From: Vigna angularis
Lineage: Eukaryota; Streptophyta; Magnoliopsida; Fabales; Fabaceae
Direction: 5' to 3'
Length of the DNA: 64,000 bases
Assembly (NCBI RefSeq): GCF_016808095.1
Contig: NC_068971.1
Coordinates: forward strand, 51,973,631 to 52,037,630
The notes beneath the pieces are model-generated. The model did no database searches, was not told where the DNA came from, and was given only the letters and a program-made list of their open reading frames with translations. Shown piece by piece: positions 23,867 through 38,599 of the stretch. Position 1 is the first letter of the stretch. The number at the start of each line of letters is the position of its first letter. The translations under genes and the position numbers were made by a program.

Positions 23867-25742
23867 TCATATCATATAATAATAATAAGACATTAAGTCA
23901 CCTTTAATTATAATAATGATAAAAGGGTTAGCTCCCATGTCAAATATATCAAACTTGATAGCTAATTTATTTATACTTAAACTCATGATGTAAACCTTCC
24001 TATCATATTCATATACATTCTATTACGATCATTATAAATTATAGATTAATTTGAACCCTAGAAAATCAAGGAACTACTAATTTGCATAAAAAGTCTATAT
24101 GAAAAGTTATACCATATTCCACCTTACACCAAGACTAATATTAAATGTGGTAGAATTGAAAGAAAAAAAAGTTGTATCAATGCAAAACATAAATGTCAAT
24201 TCAAACTTCTGTACGAAAATTTCAAAGACCACACGTCACTACATGTAAAAGCATTCAGATATTTCCCCCACCTAAATGCTTAAGCTTTTAAAGATGATTA
24301 ATTCATGAATCAGACATAATATCAAAGATATATAATCAGTTACAGTACTTTGTCTTTATACAACTCAACCTATGCTGGCAGTTTAGGTTATCTTAATAAA
24401 GGTGGAAAATGTATTTTCCTAATTTTTAGTACATGCTTTTAAATTTCAGTACACAAAATAATGAAAGGAAAAAAAAATATATTACTTTCAAAATAACTGT
24501 GTTTGTAGGCTCCATGTTGAAATTGAAACTAACACTTACCTGTGATATTATATTTTGAAGGCTATAATTAATTAAGTTCGAATTCTTTCACTTTCATAAA
24601 TTTAGGCATTTTTTAAATGATTTATTACTAAAAACAAATTGTTCATTAAATAAAAAAAAACTTTTTAAACTGATTTTTTATTAATTATATTATATTTTTA
24701 ATATAAAGATAATATTATAGTTAACATGAAATCATGAAAAAAAATGTTGCTTTAATTGAAAATATGTTAAATAATAGAATTGTTATATATATCAAAAACT
24801 TTCCATCAGCACCATTAATAAAATCGTCGTTGTTATTAAAAAAAATCAGTTAAAACAATAAATTTTACTTATAATTTTATATTAGTTATAATATCATTCT
24901 GTATTAAGTAGAAAACTTCATATTTAGTAATAAGTAAGATAAATAAACAAAAATAACAACTACATCAAATGAATAACAGAAATTAATTAAACGATAAAAA
25001 TTCAATTAAAAAATATAATTTTATAAAAATACTTAATAAACTAAAAATTTAATAAGAATTATGTTACAAATATCAAAATTTAGAATAGAGTTGAAACTTA
25101 ATTAAATTTATTTTGAATTATATAAAAGAAATCCATTTGGCTGATTCACACGGTTCAATCAATAAATAAATAGTTCTGTATTCTTTTATAATCATCAAAT
25201 TTTAGGTTATATCTTTGGGATTCCTTCTATCCATTCTTAATATATTTTTATCTCTTCTAATAATAGACTAGAGAAATCCATTTTGAGATTAGAGAAACTA
25301 AAAATATAAAATATAAAATAATAAAAACTAAAATGGAACCTTATAAATTTTAGAGAAACTTAACAGAAACTTTGCCCTCATTTATATTTTAGAGAACCTT
25401 ATGATTTTCCAAATGTTTACATTTCCAACATACATTACAGTCACAACAGAATCATTTTCTCAACATCAGTCTGTGGCAACAAGTAACATACAAGAATATT
25501 TAACTTAATGGATCCTTCATACAAGGAATTCCAGGTTAATTGCAAGAACAATGTCTACAATGGAGATACATCACAGAAGTAAGAAGAATGGTTTTTCTGG
25601 GCCAAAAAACCAGAAATATCTCTTACCAGAACAACTGTGATTACATTACCAGAGTATTTTCTTTCCAGACTCTATTCACATTTGTATTCCGGAATTGACT
25701 ATCTGTACATTTTTTTCCTTTTTGTTCTTATTCAATGGAAAA
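23867..25742. other. Intergenic, AT-rich
   Basis: No coding exon or RNA gene is supported. The right end, about 25400-25742, is the expected 3' UTR of the RING gene. Confidence 0.65.
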
Positions 25743-27206
25743 TTAAATGAGGTATTCATAATACATTAGGAAAAGTGCATCTGGGTGATCTTTTGGCAGC
25801 TTGCTGATATAGAGGTAAAAACGCAATAAATCCTCTTTAGAAACTGTTTCTGCATCAACAACATCATCGTCACAAGTTAGCACCCATAGATCCTCTGAAT
25901 TAACTCTCCTCAAACTGCCACGACAAAAAGGACAAGACTCTGATTTTCTGTTCCTGCAATTGAACAAGTCCAGCAGCACAACCGTCAAAAATGATAAACC
26001 ATTGGAAATGACATAAAAAATTGAAACTTGATCATATGGGATATGAGACATATTTTGATTACCACTTGCGGTAGCATTTGATACACATGGCATGGCAGCA
26101 ACCAGGTAAAACCATTTTGGTGCAAGGCTCTAAGCAAATTCCACATTCATCTTCTCTTTGCAAATCAATATTGGTTAGTCTCTCACTTGTTTCAATCAAC
26201 TTATTGCCATGACTTGAACCTTCTATGCTTGATTCTCCTGCTTCAACAGCCTCCAACTTCTCCAAACTACCATGAAGCCTTTGGAGAGATGGCAATATAA
26301 CGGCTGAAAGTTCAATTTGTGATAACATAAATAGTGTGAGGAATAGTCACCAATGGATGACAGCCACATACGGATTATACTTTTGATTAAAGAAAAATAT
26401 TAAAAAATAAAAATGGTTTTTTTCTTTTTTAAAGTCAAATATTCACGCACCATAAAAGTCCCCAATGGTAGCCTTCCTTCCATGGGTAGACATGTTTGAT
26501 CTACCATCATTGTGTACCTTTGGTAAATTATAGAGCAACAACATCAAGAGAAAAAACATGAAACATGGGTATCATATACCAAAGTGTCCAAAACAGTAAA
26601 ACATAAAAGGATCAACAGAGAGAGATAGATAGATGAAGGATACCTTGTATATAATTATGTGGAAGAGGTTGAGATACCTATGGAGAAAGCCTGCACAAGA
26701 ACAATCCATCCATTGTAGAAATAACAGGAAGAGAGGAGCCAACTGATTGTAAACCAATTTCATTTGAAGAACAGTCCCACCCTTGGCTCTGGGAATTGCA
26801 GCAGCCCTAGAAGAGGGCAGCACAACACACAATCCAAATTCAGAAGGGGGGCAACAAAAAAAAAATAACACAATCAAATTCACCACTGACAAACAAATTC
26901 CTATCATGAGCAACAAATTCAATGACCCTATCAATACTTGATCCTGTTCCTTTTATAAAATTAACCAACTTGAAAGCAATTAAAGGGGATAATCAACAGT
27001 ACCCAGAAGACCATCCCCACACCCACTTCTTTCCCAGTACCCAAAACACACATATACAAAGGAAAGTTCATAAATTGATGAAAAAAATTTAAAGGGTAGG
27101 GGAAATATTAGACTCACAAAGCATTAGCGTGCTGTATATCAGCTTCAAGTACTTTGAGGGAATCGTGGTAAGGTAAACGGGAAAGTTGGTACGGAATCAT
27201 TGCCAT
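25743..27206 (-). CDS. RING-HC E3 ubiquitin ligase, AIRP2 family (copy A)
   Basis: Five exons join in frame: 27118-27206, 26644-26806, 26451-26517, 26063-26303 and 25743-25953 (771 nt, 256 aa). The N-terminal half carries the family signature DSLKVLEADIQHANAL, LQMKLVYNQLAPLFLLFLQW and the short exon TMS/STHGRKATIGDFY. The C3HC4 RING spans about residues 165-210: CGIC, LPGCCHAMCIKC and SCPFC supply the metal ligands. It ends EDLLRFYLYISKLPKDHPDA followed by LFLMYYEYLI, most like Arabidopsis At3g47160. By family it is a cytosolic E3 ligase related to AIRP2, which acts in abscisic-acid and drought responses; the substrate here is unknown. A paralogue with nearly the same exon sizes lies 11 kb to the right on the other strand (38600-40617), with the receptor kinase between them. 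Confidence 0.92.
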
Positions 27207-30021
27207 CTTTCCCTCTTTGGCTTTACTTTGTGGAAAGCTGAAGCAGAGAAGAAAGAGAAAAACTGAAGAGGGTCACAGAAAGAGAGAGAAGTGATCAAAT
27301 TTGAGATGAAGACCCTTATCCTAATCCCCACCTAAAAAAAAGGAAAACCAAGATAGAGAAGTGATGAATTGAGAGAAGAAAAAGTAGGGCTAAGCTTTTT
27401 GATGTTTTGTGTCCGAAAGTTTGAAGCTTTTGAGAGATATATGAGTTGAGGAGAGTGTGGTTGGGTTTTGGTGTTTGGGTGTTGCGGTGGGTGAGGTAAG
27501 GAATGCCGTAACAGAAACGATGCGTTGCGTTGCGTATTGCGTTTTTTCCCATGACGAGATTATCACCATACCTACGATTATCACTACGAGACAACGAGAA
27601 TCATACGATATACGACGCAAACTACAACACACAAGAAAACAGACAACTTGGGTTTGTAAGTAAAAGAATATTGACAAGACATTTAATGGATAAAAAATAA
27701 AAAAAGGTTAACCATTAAGATGATCATGGACTATTTTTAAGAAAATAAATAATTTCCTAAATTAGAAATCTGTTGAATTTTTCTGAAAAATTAAAAGAGT
27801 TGACACTAATTTTCATAGTTTAAAATTGTAAGGAACTAATAATTTATGACAACTTTAAAATCTTTAAAGATTCGGTCAAAAAATTATATGATAAGATTTA
27901 ATTAAATGATGTAAGTTTAATGACAGGTTAAAAAAAATTAAATAGTTGAACGACCGAGTAATTTAAATCAATGCAAAGTTTTGATCAACTCTACTGGGAA
28001 CAAAAATTAATTTAAATTGAATTTTGTCCTTTCTTAATTTTTACCCACGACTTACATTTTAAAATTTTAGACTTTATGTTTAAAAAAGTTCTTAATTTTG
28101 TTTCAATTCTAAATTCACGTTTATTTGTTTTTATTTTACATTTTGTTATTGTCTGGAACATGTATGTCGTCATATCAGGTGTGATGAACTTGAAGAGGTA
28201 GATATTTATAAGTATTTCAACATTCAAAGTCATAAATATTTTATAACTTTATTAATAATGATAAAAAAATGCTTGAAAACTTGAAAATTGTTGATATGTT
28301 TTTTTTCTTACTTTTTTATATTATCTGGGTTTAATCATATTAACATGTTATTTTAGTGAGTCTGACATTACTATATCATCAACGTAAACTTCTATATACT
28401 TTTTTATAAGATAATGAAAAATTTTGTTCATTAACCTTTGATAAGTTACTCTAACATTTTTCAATCCAAAAGACATACTTTTATAATAATAATTGACTTT
28501 TTCTTAATAATAAATAACGTGTAGGTATACATTGAAATTTGAAGAGATAATATACTTCGACAAACAAACAAAAGAACAATATCATATTTTTGACAAACCA
28601 ATTTTATACAATAACAATTCTAAAATTAAAAATTAATATTTTATTCTTTTTATTGTCAAATTATATCGATAAAACTATTTTATTTTTGCTTAAAAGTTCA
28701 TGTAAACATCCACATAACATCGGATAACGCACATTTGCATTGAGTATTCTCACACCAATACTTGATCCACACGAAAAAAAAAATTAAGATATACAATAAA
28801 GATTATTTATTACTTTCAAACACATGTTAGAAATTAAAAATAAGATTTACAAAATTTAATAATTTTAAAATTGAAAATTTCTTTTACAAAAGCAACCGAA
28901 ATTCAAATATTAAAAAAAGTGCATTAAATATCCTTTTTTTTATGTTTATATGTTCTATTCTATCCCAATGTTTTTTGTATAACACGCATGGTTTGGCTGC
29001 TCACTGAATAGAAAACATTACGTTAGCAATGAATATTCTAAATAGCATTATATTACATTATTATTGTTATTATCATTATTTTATTTTAGATTCCAGGATT
29101 AGGTTTATGTGCTGTATATATAATCCATCAAAATAAAGTCAAATCCACGCATACTTTATTTTATTCTAATCAAGATTAGGATAATACGTTACAATATTGA
29201 AGCTTCTTCAAATGAACGCTCATAATTCGATATTATGTATACCTATGTTGTATAATATGCTCAATTAATTCGACAACGACGAATGAGACTTATTGGTAAT
29301 GATTTTAATTTTCAAGTAATCAAATTATTCAAATATTCAAATCATGTAAAATTTCGGTCTAAAAATGGAGAAACGCAATACTGTCAACTTTTTGACTTTT
29401 GTTTATTTTAACTCAAAAAAACTGGACAAAACAAAATTGTGTTTGCCCTTTTCCGAATCAAGTTATGTAACTTATAATGTTAATAAAAACAAGTTAAGTA
29501 ACGTTTTCAACAATTAAATTATGGATTTTCTCAAGTAAATTTCTTTTTTTTCTTCCTTATTTTAAAATTTTTGTTTGGCTATCTTTAAGGAAAGGGAAAA
29601 CTTTAGATAAAGAAATTTGTTTAAATTTCTGACTAAATTAAATCGTCGTCTTTAATATTATTAAAAGTTGTTTTGAGATAAAATTATTGTGGAGATACAA
29701 TATTAATAAATTAAGAAATTGACATTAATTTTAATCTAATTAATTTTTTTTATTTTTACTTAATGTAAAAATTAATATCACTTATTTTTCGAATACATAT
29801 ATACCCAAATTAAATTCAAATAACTTGTTAATTCCAGCAAGTGGTCAAATAAAGATAAGAAAGAATTATACATTTTCTTTGGTTGGTTCTAAGATTTGAA
29901 GGTTATATCAATATTATTGGTATTAACATATATTAGTACTATGACAATGGACAAAAGGCAAAAGAAAACAGTGATAAACAATGTACAAAACTCACCATGA
30001 TGTGAAGAAAAAATAGAGAAG
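27207..30021. other. Intergenic between RING copy A and the receptor kinase
   Basis: The first 200 bases hold the 5' UTR of RING copy A. The rest is AT-rich. Short frames around 27316-27677 overlap each other on both strands and carry no family motif, so they are not called. Confidence 0.65.
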
Positions 30022-33000
30022 TTATCTGGCTGAGGGGAGGCAAGAATCAGGGCTCTCAATTTCTAGAAAACTTGCAAGCAAAGTCTTACGAGAAGACTGT
30101 GGCTTTGAACCGCTCGAAGATGATAACTTGAGTTGATTTTCTGTGCCTTTTTCAATGCTAGAAGCATCTTGTATGGCCAAAATGACCTCTTGCATTTTTG
30201 GCCTGTAGGCACCGTGTTGTTCTACACATTGCATAGCAATTTCAGCAACCCTCCAAATTGATTCAGTTTTGGCATTCCCCACAAGGGAAGGGTCCATAAT
30301 GCTTATCACATCTCCTTTACGAATTAAGGATCTTACCTGCAAAACACGTAAATTTGCATGTGGGGCTGCCATCAAAGTATTCAAAGAGGTACTTTCTACA
30401 AAAATTAATGCCTAAAATGAACTTTTGTTCCATAATCTTATTCTTTGGTCTTAGTTTATTCTCTCAAGTCAAAACCTTTTCACTTTGATCCCTTGAAATA
30501 ATTTCGTTGGACCAAGTTTTTCACTGTTATATATGAATTTACTGTACTAATTTGATTAACTTTATGACATGTGGTAAACTAAGAAAATACGACACACCCC
30601 ACATCAGATAAGTGTTTGCTAATTCAGCTGAAAGAACAATTTCTTCCAATAGAACTACAAACTTTTTAAAGTTAGGGACTGTATTTAACCAAAACTAGTT
30701 GATTCTTGATCACATTTAATTGTTGCACATGTTTATGTTTCAGCTTCTGGTGTGGCAAACTTTGTGGAAGCTATTTTTTGACTTTGGATTGTTGAGAAAA
30801 GGATAACATACCCAGTGAACGATGTTCATTTCAGGACCATAGTCTTCTGAGGATACAGGTTTTTTTCCTGATATCAGTTCCAACAGAACGACTCCAAAAC
30901 TATACACGTCACTTTTTTCAGTCAATTGCTGATTTGCGTAGTACCTGTTGAGGGGTAAAAAACCTGAGCTCAGTGTTTTAAGTAGAAATGATGTTTTGTT
31001 GAACATAGACACGTGAGAACCATGGCTTACTCAGGATCCAGATAACCTACAGTTCCCCTTGCAACACTTGATATGTGTGTTAAATCTTCTTCAGCGAGTA
31101 TTGAAAGTCCAAAATCTGACACTTTTGCTCTCATATTGATGTCTAGGAGAATATTGCTTGTCTTCACATCACGGTGAATGATACTTGGATTGCATCCTGT
31201 GTGTAAGTATTCAAGACCTACAGAAATAGAAAATGGCTCTTTAACTGTTAACTTGGAAGTGAAAAGATAAAATTACTTGTGGAGCGACCAATAAGCTAGC
31301 CATTAATCAACCTCTAGCTGCATCTTCTGCAATTCGAAGGCGAGCTAACCAATCCAATTGCTTCTGGTTCGAACATTCTGTCAGAGCATTATAATTTATA
31401 TCAGATCACAGTTTTTACAACTAGGTAAGTAAATGAGCATCAGGGTGTGGAATTAAACCGTGAATGTACTCCCTTAAAGTGCCGTTGTGCATATACTCGT
31501 AAACCAGCATATGCTGATATTCTTCTTCACAATATCCAATCAGAGGAACCAAGTTTCTGTGATGAATTCTTGATAAGAGGGCTACCTGCATTTGTGACTC
31601 TACAATCAATGCGATGAAAATTAAGCTGTTCTCATTCTCGTCAGTTATTTTGGAAACTCATGTTCGAAAGTAAGTCTTCTGGAGTTAGACATGAGATGGA
31701 GTTGAGAAGGTTTTATAGTGCAATTTTTAAGTTATTTGAGAATTGATATCGTTGTATCTTTAACATTAAGAATGCTGTGTTTATGAAATTCAAGGATCAC
31801 GATCCTTTTGAATGAATGCAGCCAAAAATCTATAGAATGACACTGATTGACTGACTATACTGAACCAAGCCTCATTCAGAATTCAATTACGGAAATGCTA
31901 CCTCATTTACAAATTGCTGGTTCCCATAGCTTGATGGATCGGTCATAGTCTTAACTGCCACCTCTTTTCCATCACTCATTTTCCCATAGTAGACAGATCC
32001 AAAGCTTCCTTTGCCAATTTTCTTTGAGAAATTATTAGTAGCCTCTTTCAACTCAGAGAGTGTAATATAGCAAGCAGTACCTTCATCCATTAAATTTCCA
32101 CCTCGACCAAATGAGTATCCAGTTAAAGGTTTAGTACTGCTGCGCCCAGAAATACCTGTAAGGCACAAGATTGTTTTTATGGTAGAACTTCATATTTTTC
32201 AATTTACAAGTATCAAATTCGGCTTGGTGCGCTAACCCTTTTCATCTCGTTTCTGTCGAGAAGTTTTTCTCCGCAGATTAAGCAATAGAACCAAACTTGC
32301 TAAGAATAATATTAATAGAATCCCTAGTACTCCAATAGAAATTCCTAGCATCAACTGAAAATGCTTCTTGTTCCCTTTATGCAGTTCAGGATTATCATCA
32401 AAGCTTGCAGAAAAAATAAATATCGGTTACTTCAATCTCGATATTAAAGGCATAAAAAGGATCCTCGTCCTACCATATTTATTCAAATTCAATTGGGTGT
32501 CTAGCATCTTCACTTAAATTGACCTAAAACTAGAAAAGAAATGTTTTTGATGTGGGTACTCACTTGAAAATGATTTTGCCTGACAGTAAACCTGATGGTA
32601 TTACCCCACTAAAAGAGTTATTCTGTATGAACCTGCCAGAGATGAGAATGATTATAATAAGTGTCTGAAGGGTAAAATTATGGTACTAGGAAAATGCTTC
32701 AAATTCCCAAAGTATAGATGATAAACATGGATGATCAAGTGCTGCATACAGTGCTTGTAAACTTGGTAAACTACCCAAGTAAGATGGTAAGGGACCTGTC
32801 AATCTGTTGTTCTCCAGATGCCTGCATGTCAGTAGTTGAGAAATTGAAAATAAGAAAAGGGAAACATAGAATGGTGTTTTCCTACATATTGATTCCACCA
32901 CAACCTTTTCATAGAAGATTTTATAAGTGAAACTAAAGAACTTACACAATCTTTAGATTGACAAGATTGCTCATGTCAGGAAGTTGTCCTGTAAGCAAGT

Positions 33001-35384
33001 TCCCGTCTAACCACCTAAGAAAACAAAATGAATTACAAAAGAAACAATATCTAAAAGAAAAAAATTCTATTCTGAAGGTGATCGATTTACTTACAGTTCT
33101 GTCAATGATTCCATGTTGTTGAGATCCCTCGGGATTTCACCCTTCAGATTCCTTCGTGACAGATTTCTAATACAACTTATAACAATTAGTAAATATTTGT
33201 ACTACTTGAAATTCTAGTAAATATTCCCCATGGCAAAATGACATGCAAACTATTGAAACATTTCATGATAATTTTCAATCATGCTTCTGCTTATTTGGTT
33301 CTGCATATATAATTATCACATATCTGCCATTCTATTATACCAACTTTAACAATTCAACACTGTTGTCTGCATAAATTCTGCTGTCAGAGATGACTTCATT
33401 CACAGAATGACAATTCACCAGATTAGAAGCTACCATAAAAAAAAACATCAACAAAAAGGTATGGAGGTGTTACATCTTTGTAATTCTTGGAGGTGTAGTT
33501 GTACTACAATTTATCCAGTCCCAGGGAGTTGGAACACAGGGATCACCTTCATTCATCAGGGCACTTCCAGCTGATAAGAAGCGAAACGCATTAACAAAAT
33601 TTGCTGTAAAATAAGAATATGGTTAGCAACCTGTTCAGTCAATGCAGCAATGCAATCTTTTTTTTATCAAACTCTAATTATTTTATGTAACATCTTGGAC
33701 GTGCAAGAAAAGATAATTTTTACAGATTATAAAATGATATTAAGAACTTACAATCTTGTCTGTCAGTTTTCGAAGCAATTTGCACGTATTTGCTTATTTC
33801 CATTGCATTTAGAAGAGGTCCTTGAGTAGAATCCCTGGTCTTAACAAAGGAGAACGAAAGCACAAACTCAAGACTCACGTTCATATAACTTGGTTCATAA
33901 AGAGTGTAGGTCCCATTGGCATTCTCAGCTATGTTCACCACTGCATTACTGTAGTCAGCTATGTAAGGTTGCTCCAATTTGAATTTTCTAGTCTCATTCT
34001 TAGCCAGATCTTCAATCTCTGCAAAATATGCATAAGCTCTAGCATTTCCAGGGAAGTCTTCCAGGTTTAGTCTATAGCTAAGGACTCCTTTTGTGCCAAC
34101 AACTGCAGTCTGCATCACTTTAACAGGTGGGTATTCTCTTGTCTCTATTTCTATTTTCTTTGTTGTATTAATTCTTTCAGTGCCCGGGGCCACCCCAACC
34201 AGATAGTTTTGTCTTTTAATAAGATCAGACTCCCAAATTCTATCATATGGGTCATCTGGATACCTGATACATATTTGTTAATAAACAAATCAAGCTAATG
34301 GCACCAAATATATTCACCTTTTTTCCAGACAAAGTAAACAGTGATGCAAATTTTGTGTATACAGTTGAAACTCCCCATATTTGAGCAAAAAACTTTTGGA
34401 AGAAAAGGGAAAAAAATAGTATAAGGGGGTACCAGACCTGACTACATCCTCACTTGGAGCACCAAAGTTAATTCTTGCAGCCACTTTCAAGAAGAAATTG
34501 CTCTCAAAATCTGTGGCATACATAGAAAGATCCAAGGGCCTTAGTTCAAGGGTAGATATGAAGGGAGAACCGGTGGTAGCACAGCACACGCAAACATCAA
34601 TGGAGTTTGAGGGTGCCCTGAAGATCATTTCCTTAACATAAGTTCTTGTGGCATCATATATTGACACAGTAGCCCATTTTGTTGCATCCAAATAGAGCTG
34701 AAACTGAGGGTATGTGTCACCATCATCCAAGATACCATACTGAAACGTTGCTCGCACTAGATACCTTCTTCTCTGCTCAGAACCAAGTGTATAACAGTAT
34801 TTTCTGCTGTCAATTGGAAACTCTCTGCGTCTCTGATACTGAACCTTGTTTTCTCTAGGATTTTGTACCAACGCTGATTTCCCATGTTTCATCATCCCAG
34901 AATCTGATATCCATGAAAGCCCCGTTCCTTTATCAGTGTAGTTACTCGTCCCTCCACAGTCAATACTGATAAACTCTGCACCCCAAATCAATTATCTCAC
35001 AGATTTAGAGCCCAACAAAATTCTTCTAATTTTTGGTGTTGATCTTAATGCAAACATTTAAAGCGCATATTCCAAAGATAGAACTTCAGTTCTGACTAGA
35101 AAACAGAACTAAAACCACTTAAGTTAAGGGATTATTGCATCAAAATATTGTTCCTCTTTTCAAAATGACATGATATTTTGCAGAATAAACACGCTCTATT
35201 CAGGAATTTCGTGTTCATGAAAATGAGTTATAGTTTTTGTAATTCATGGTTGCTTGAAGTGAAATAGAATTCAGAAATAACTCCTTGACTTGCCTGCTAA
35301 AAACAACATACCTTGAAGTTGGCAAAGCACATGTGATCTCAGCACAAGAAGAAGAGTAATCACAAAAAGAGACCATAAACACAT
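30022..35384 (-). CDS. Malectin-like/LRR receptor-like serine/threonine kinase (At1g67720 type)
   Basis: Fifteen exons join in frame: 35312-35384, 34438-34975, 33752-34263, 33474-33603, 33095-33166, 32946-33014, 32750-32821, 32564-32632, 32237-32403, 31902-32155, 31459-31585, 31312-31377, 31031-31217, 30812-30944 and 30022-30336 (927 aa; At1g67720 has 929). In order: signal peptide (1-22), malectin-like domain (about 28-360, starting [14 protein letters not shown]), GDPC cysteine pair, four LRR units one per exon (418-512), membrane helix (529-551), kinase (about 610-885) and a Ser-rich tail. The kinase keeps the glycine loop GKGSFGSV (615-622), the VAVK lysine (K636), HRDVK (731-735) and DFG (751-753). 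It is an RD kinase and looks active. Introns at codon phase 2 between LRRs are usual for this class. The ligand is unknown. Confidence 0.94.
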
Positions 35385-38300
35385 TGTATTTAGGAAGAGA
35401 AGCTAATAATTTGCATCAAGAAAATTGGGTGATGGACAAAATGAACTGTTTGTTGCTTGAACTCAGCATCACAACCAGCTTTCTCCCACTTAACTTTATC
35501 TTTTTTTTTTTATTATTGATTGTTCATTCACGTTTGTTGTATCTTTATCTGATATAGGAATCTTCTTTTTCTTTAAGAATATGACTTCATGTTCCCCTTA
35601 TCTTTTTCTCTTTCCCTAGAAGAAATGTGGAAATTAATATCTGAGCCCACTGATTTGTTTTCAATGGAGGAAGAAGCAACACACCAAACAGGACTAATTG
35701 TATAGAAGAAAAAAATGTCTTGTGTTGTGGCTATAAGACAAAATGAACAGAAACAATGAGGGGTTGCTAAACAGGTTGCATCAACAATTCTGCATGCACC
35801 ACCACACTACGGTAAGATCAACCTCTTTTCTTTGTTATTAAGTATCAGAAATTTTTTTAACTGAAATTGAAACTTCTCTAATGATATATTGACACAAGTT
35901 GGTAACAATGTAAATTCTTTCTAATGTAAAAACTGTGTTGGACACAGCCTTAACCGTGCCAAAAGCTAAAAGGTGGAAAATTGTGCAGGATTAGAATGAA
36001 GGGTGATTAATTTATTGATTTGTGTTCCTTAATTTGAAGCTTAAAATAATATATGTTACAGACAATTAAATTGAGTGGTCCAAGATGCACACAATTATTA
36101 TTCTGTTGTGTCCTTGAAATGCAAATGTCCTTGTTCATGTTTTCCCTTGTGAAAGTAGTATCAAATTCTGCATAGGCTCAGACCACATTATGGAAAAATA
36201 AAGTCAACAATTGAAACAGATGCTTATACTATTTGTGTAAGTGGACAAATTACAATCACTTTCTTTCAATCTTTGCTGGGATGAATAAAATCAGAATAAT
36301 GATCCTTTCGTAAAGTTTATTATACCAACTCACTTTTATCTTGTTCCATGTGAACTCATCTAAAACATTTAAAAAATATTTTAATGATTTTTAGTAATGG
36401 TATGATATATTTTTACGTTAATATGAAACACAAGAGTAAAATAATCATAAAAAATAAATTTTTATATTTTTTAAAAAAATAAAAAATAATATAAATGAAT
36501 ATAAAAAATTTATGAATATCAAAATAGATATATTTTTTTCTTCTTCCTCAAACTCTCACTGCCGTTAACAATAGACAAGTACAGAACACTGTTGTATTTA
36601 TACACTTTTTTCACGTAGAATTTGTAACACAGAAAGAGAAATGAAAAAAAAGAAAAAGAAAAGATAAAATAGTTTGAGTAAAATATTCATCACCATCAAC
36701 GTATTTAGTTTCTAGACAACCAAGATTATTAATCTATTTATCTTTAGGATAAAGTTAATGTCGATTCTCGAATCATAGATTAACAAAAAAAAATATAAAT
36801 TTTCGTTTAACTTGTACTTTTTTTTTCATTTTGTATTTATACGACGAACAGTAATATCAACATGAATCCCAAAACAAAATAAATCTTTTCATACATCTCA
36901 TTTATCTTCTTTCCTCTTTTATGTTAAATAATGAGATGGGTATGTATAGGTAAACTTCTTCATAAGGAAAGACCAAAATAAGAAACTTAGAATAAAAAAC
37001 GAAATTCTCAAAAAAGTTAAAATTAGTTTTTGAATTAATTAATTTGTAGAGGCTCTTGTGATTTCTCACTTGTTTCCTTAATTTGTGTAAGCGAATTTTA
37101 AAATATGAATTTTATTTAACTCGGAAAATATATATATATATTTTTAATTCTAGGAATTAGACCATAAAATGGGCCGGATCTCTAAATTGGTTAACGATTT
37201 CTTTTGTTTGTTTACTTCCTGTACCCTCCTAATTACTAACTGCACCAGTTCACCCAATGCCGTGTTATGTACATTTTCTGGAACAACCATTTTAGAATTT
37301 CTGAAATATATGATTTTCAGAACAAAATTTCAAGAATAAGATTTAGAATGAACTTTATGGAACAAATTTTTGGGAATACATGAGATGCCATCTGGAAAAG
37401 GATTTTGAAAATATATGAGACATATTTCTAGTTCAATCATTGATAACTTTTGTTATATTCAAAATTTTTAATCACTTTACACATTTCTTTATTTCTTTTA
37501 TTTTTGGACCAGATCTAATATTTTTGATCTATCAATCATGCTAATTTAAAATAATTAGGTTAATAAAATTAAATTAAAATCATATCTTTCTTCTAATTTT
37601 TCAATAAAATTTCAGCGTTGTGTTTGTAAACACGACAGTGTTTGTAAACACGACATCACTCTATTTCTAAAAACAATATAAAATTTATTTCTAAACAGAA
37701 ATTTATACAATAATTAAAAGAAAAATAAGTGTACTTCAAAATATCATTTTAACATAAAAGTTACAAATTATATTATTATATAATATATTATATAATAAAC
37801 TCAGTTCGATTTTTAAGTATGTCCTGTTATAAGAATACAGGACATGTTTCATCAATTCTAAAAACAGTCGCTTTTAAACATATTCAGCTGATGTTTTCGG
37901 TGAAATAGATTTTGTTTATCTGCTTTATCCCTACACATCAACGATGCAGTCTCGTGACCTCTCCACTTGCAAATTCTAAACTGTTTAAACTCTGAAAATG
38001 GTTTGAAGAACATGTAAAAGGGTCTCTATGTATGGTGCCGTGTGGCTTTAGGTTTTGGTCCCTTTCATGAAAAGAAAATGAAGTCACAGGTTGCAATAGC
38101 AAACTTGTTCATCACCTAAAAATGGTGGCAGCAGCGCCATTAATACTCTCTGTAGCAGAAAAATGAGAAATGAACAGGTAAACAAAAGTAGGCAAAACAT
38201 TTAATAAAGGGTTCTTAGGAACAATGGCACAAGCTCTAGGATTATAGACTTCAATTGTGTAAGACTTTGTCTAAATGCAAATGTCAATGGTAAAAGCATT

Positions 38301-38599
38301 GAACAGTGTTGTGCAGTTGAGGAGGCAATTAATGAAGAAGGAAAGAAAAGTCTGTGACTGAAGCCATCCTTTTCTTTCCTTACAGTTTGCAAAGTTTGAA
38401 AAGTAAGCAACCTACTCTCTCACCTTCCTTTTAAGAGACATCCTTTCTTCTTCATTCTATTTCCATGCTTCAAATATTATTATTCTCTTTGAATTTGATT
38501 AAGAAAACCAAACTGGTCTGATTTCTAAAAGGCTAAAACCCTTTCTTTCTCTTCAAATTTTCTTCCTTTTTGCTACATTTTTCTTGGGGAGACTTATAA
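35385..38599. other. Intergenic between the receptor kinase and RING copy B (divergent promoters)
   Basis: The kinase (minus) and RING copy B (plus) diverge from this 3.2-kb gap, so both promoters lie here. No gene is supported inside. A short tandem pair of GTGTTTGTAAACACGACA lies at 37620-37655. Small frames near 38200-38410 are not gene-like. Confidence 0.65.
37620..37655. repeat. 18-bp tandem duplication with near-palindromic core
   Basis: GTGTTTGTAAACACGACA occurs twice head to tail. Each unit is almost palindromic around its centre (GTGTTT...AAACAC). No role is known. Confidence 0.8.

Noticed and set aside
27316..27677. Overlapping frames on both strands upstream of RING copy A
   Set aside because: Mutual overlap and absence of conserved sequence point to chance frames in the promoter region.
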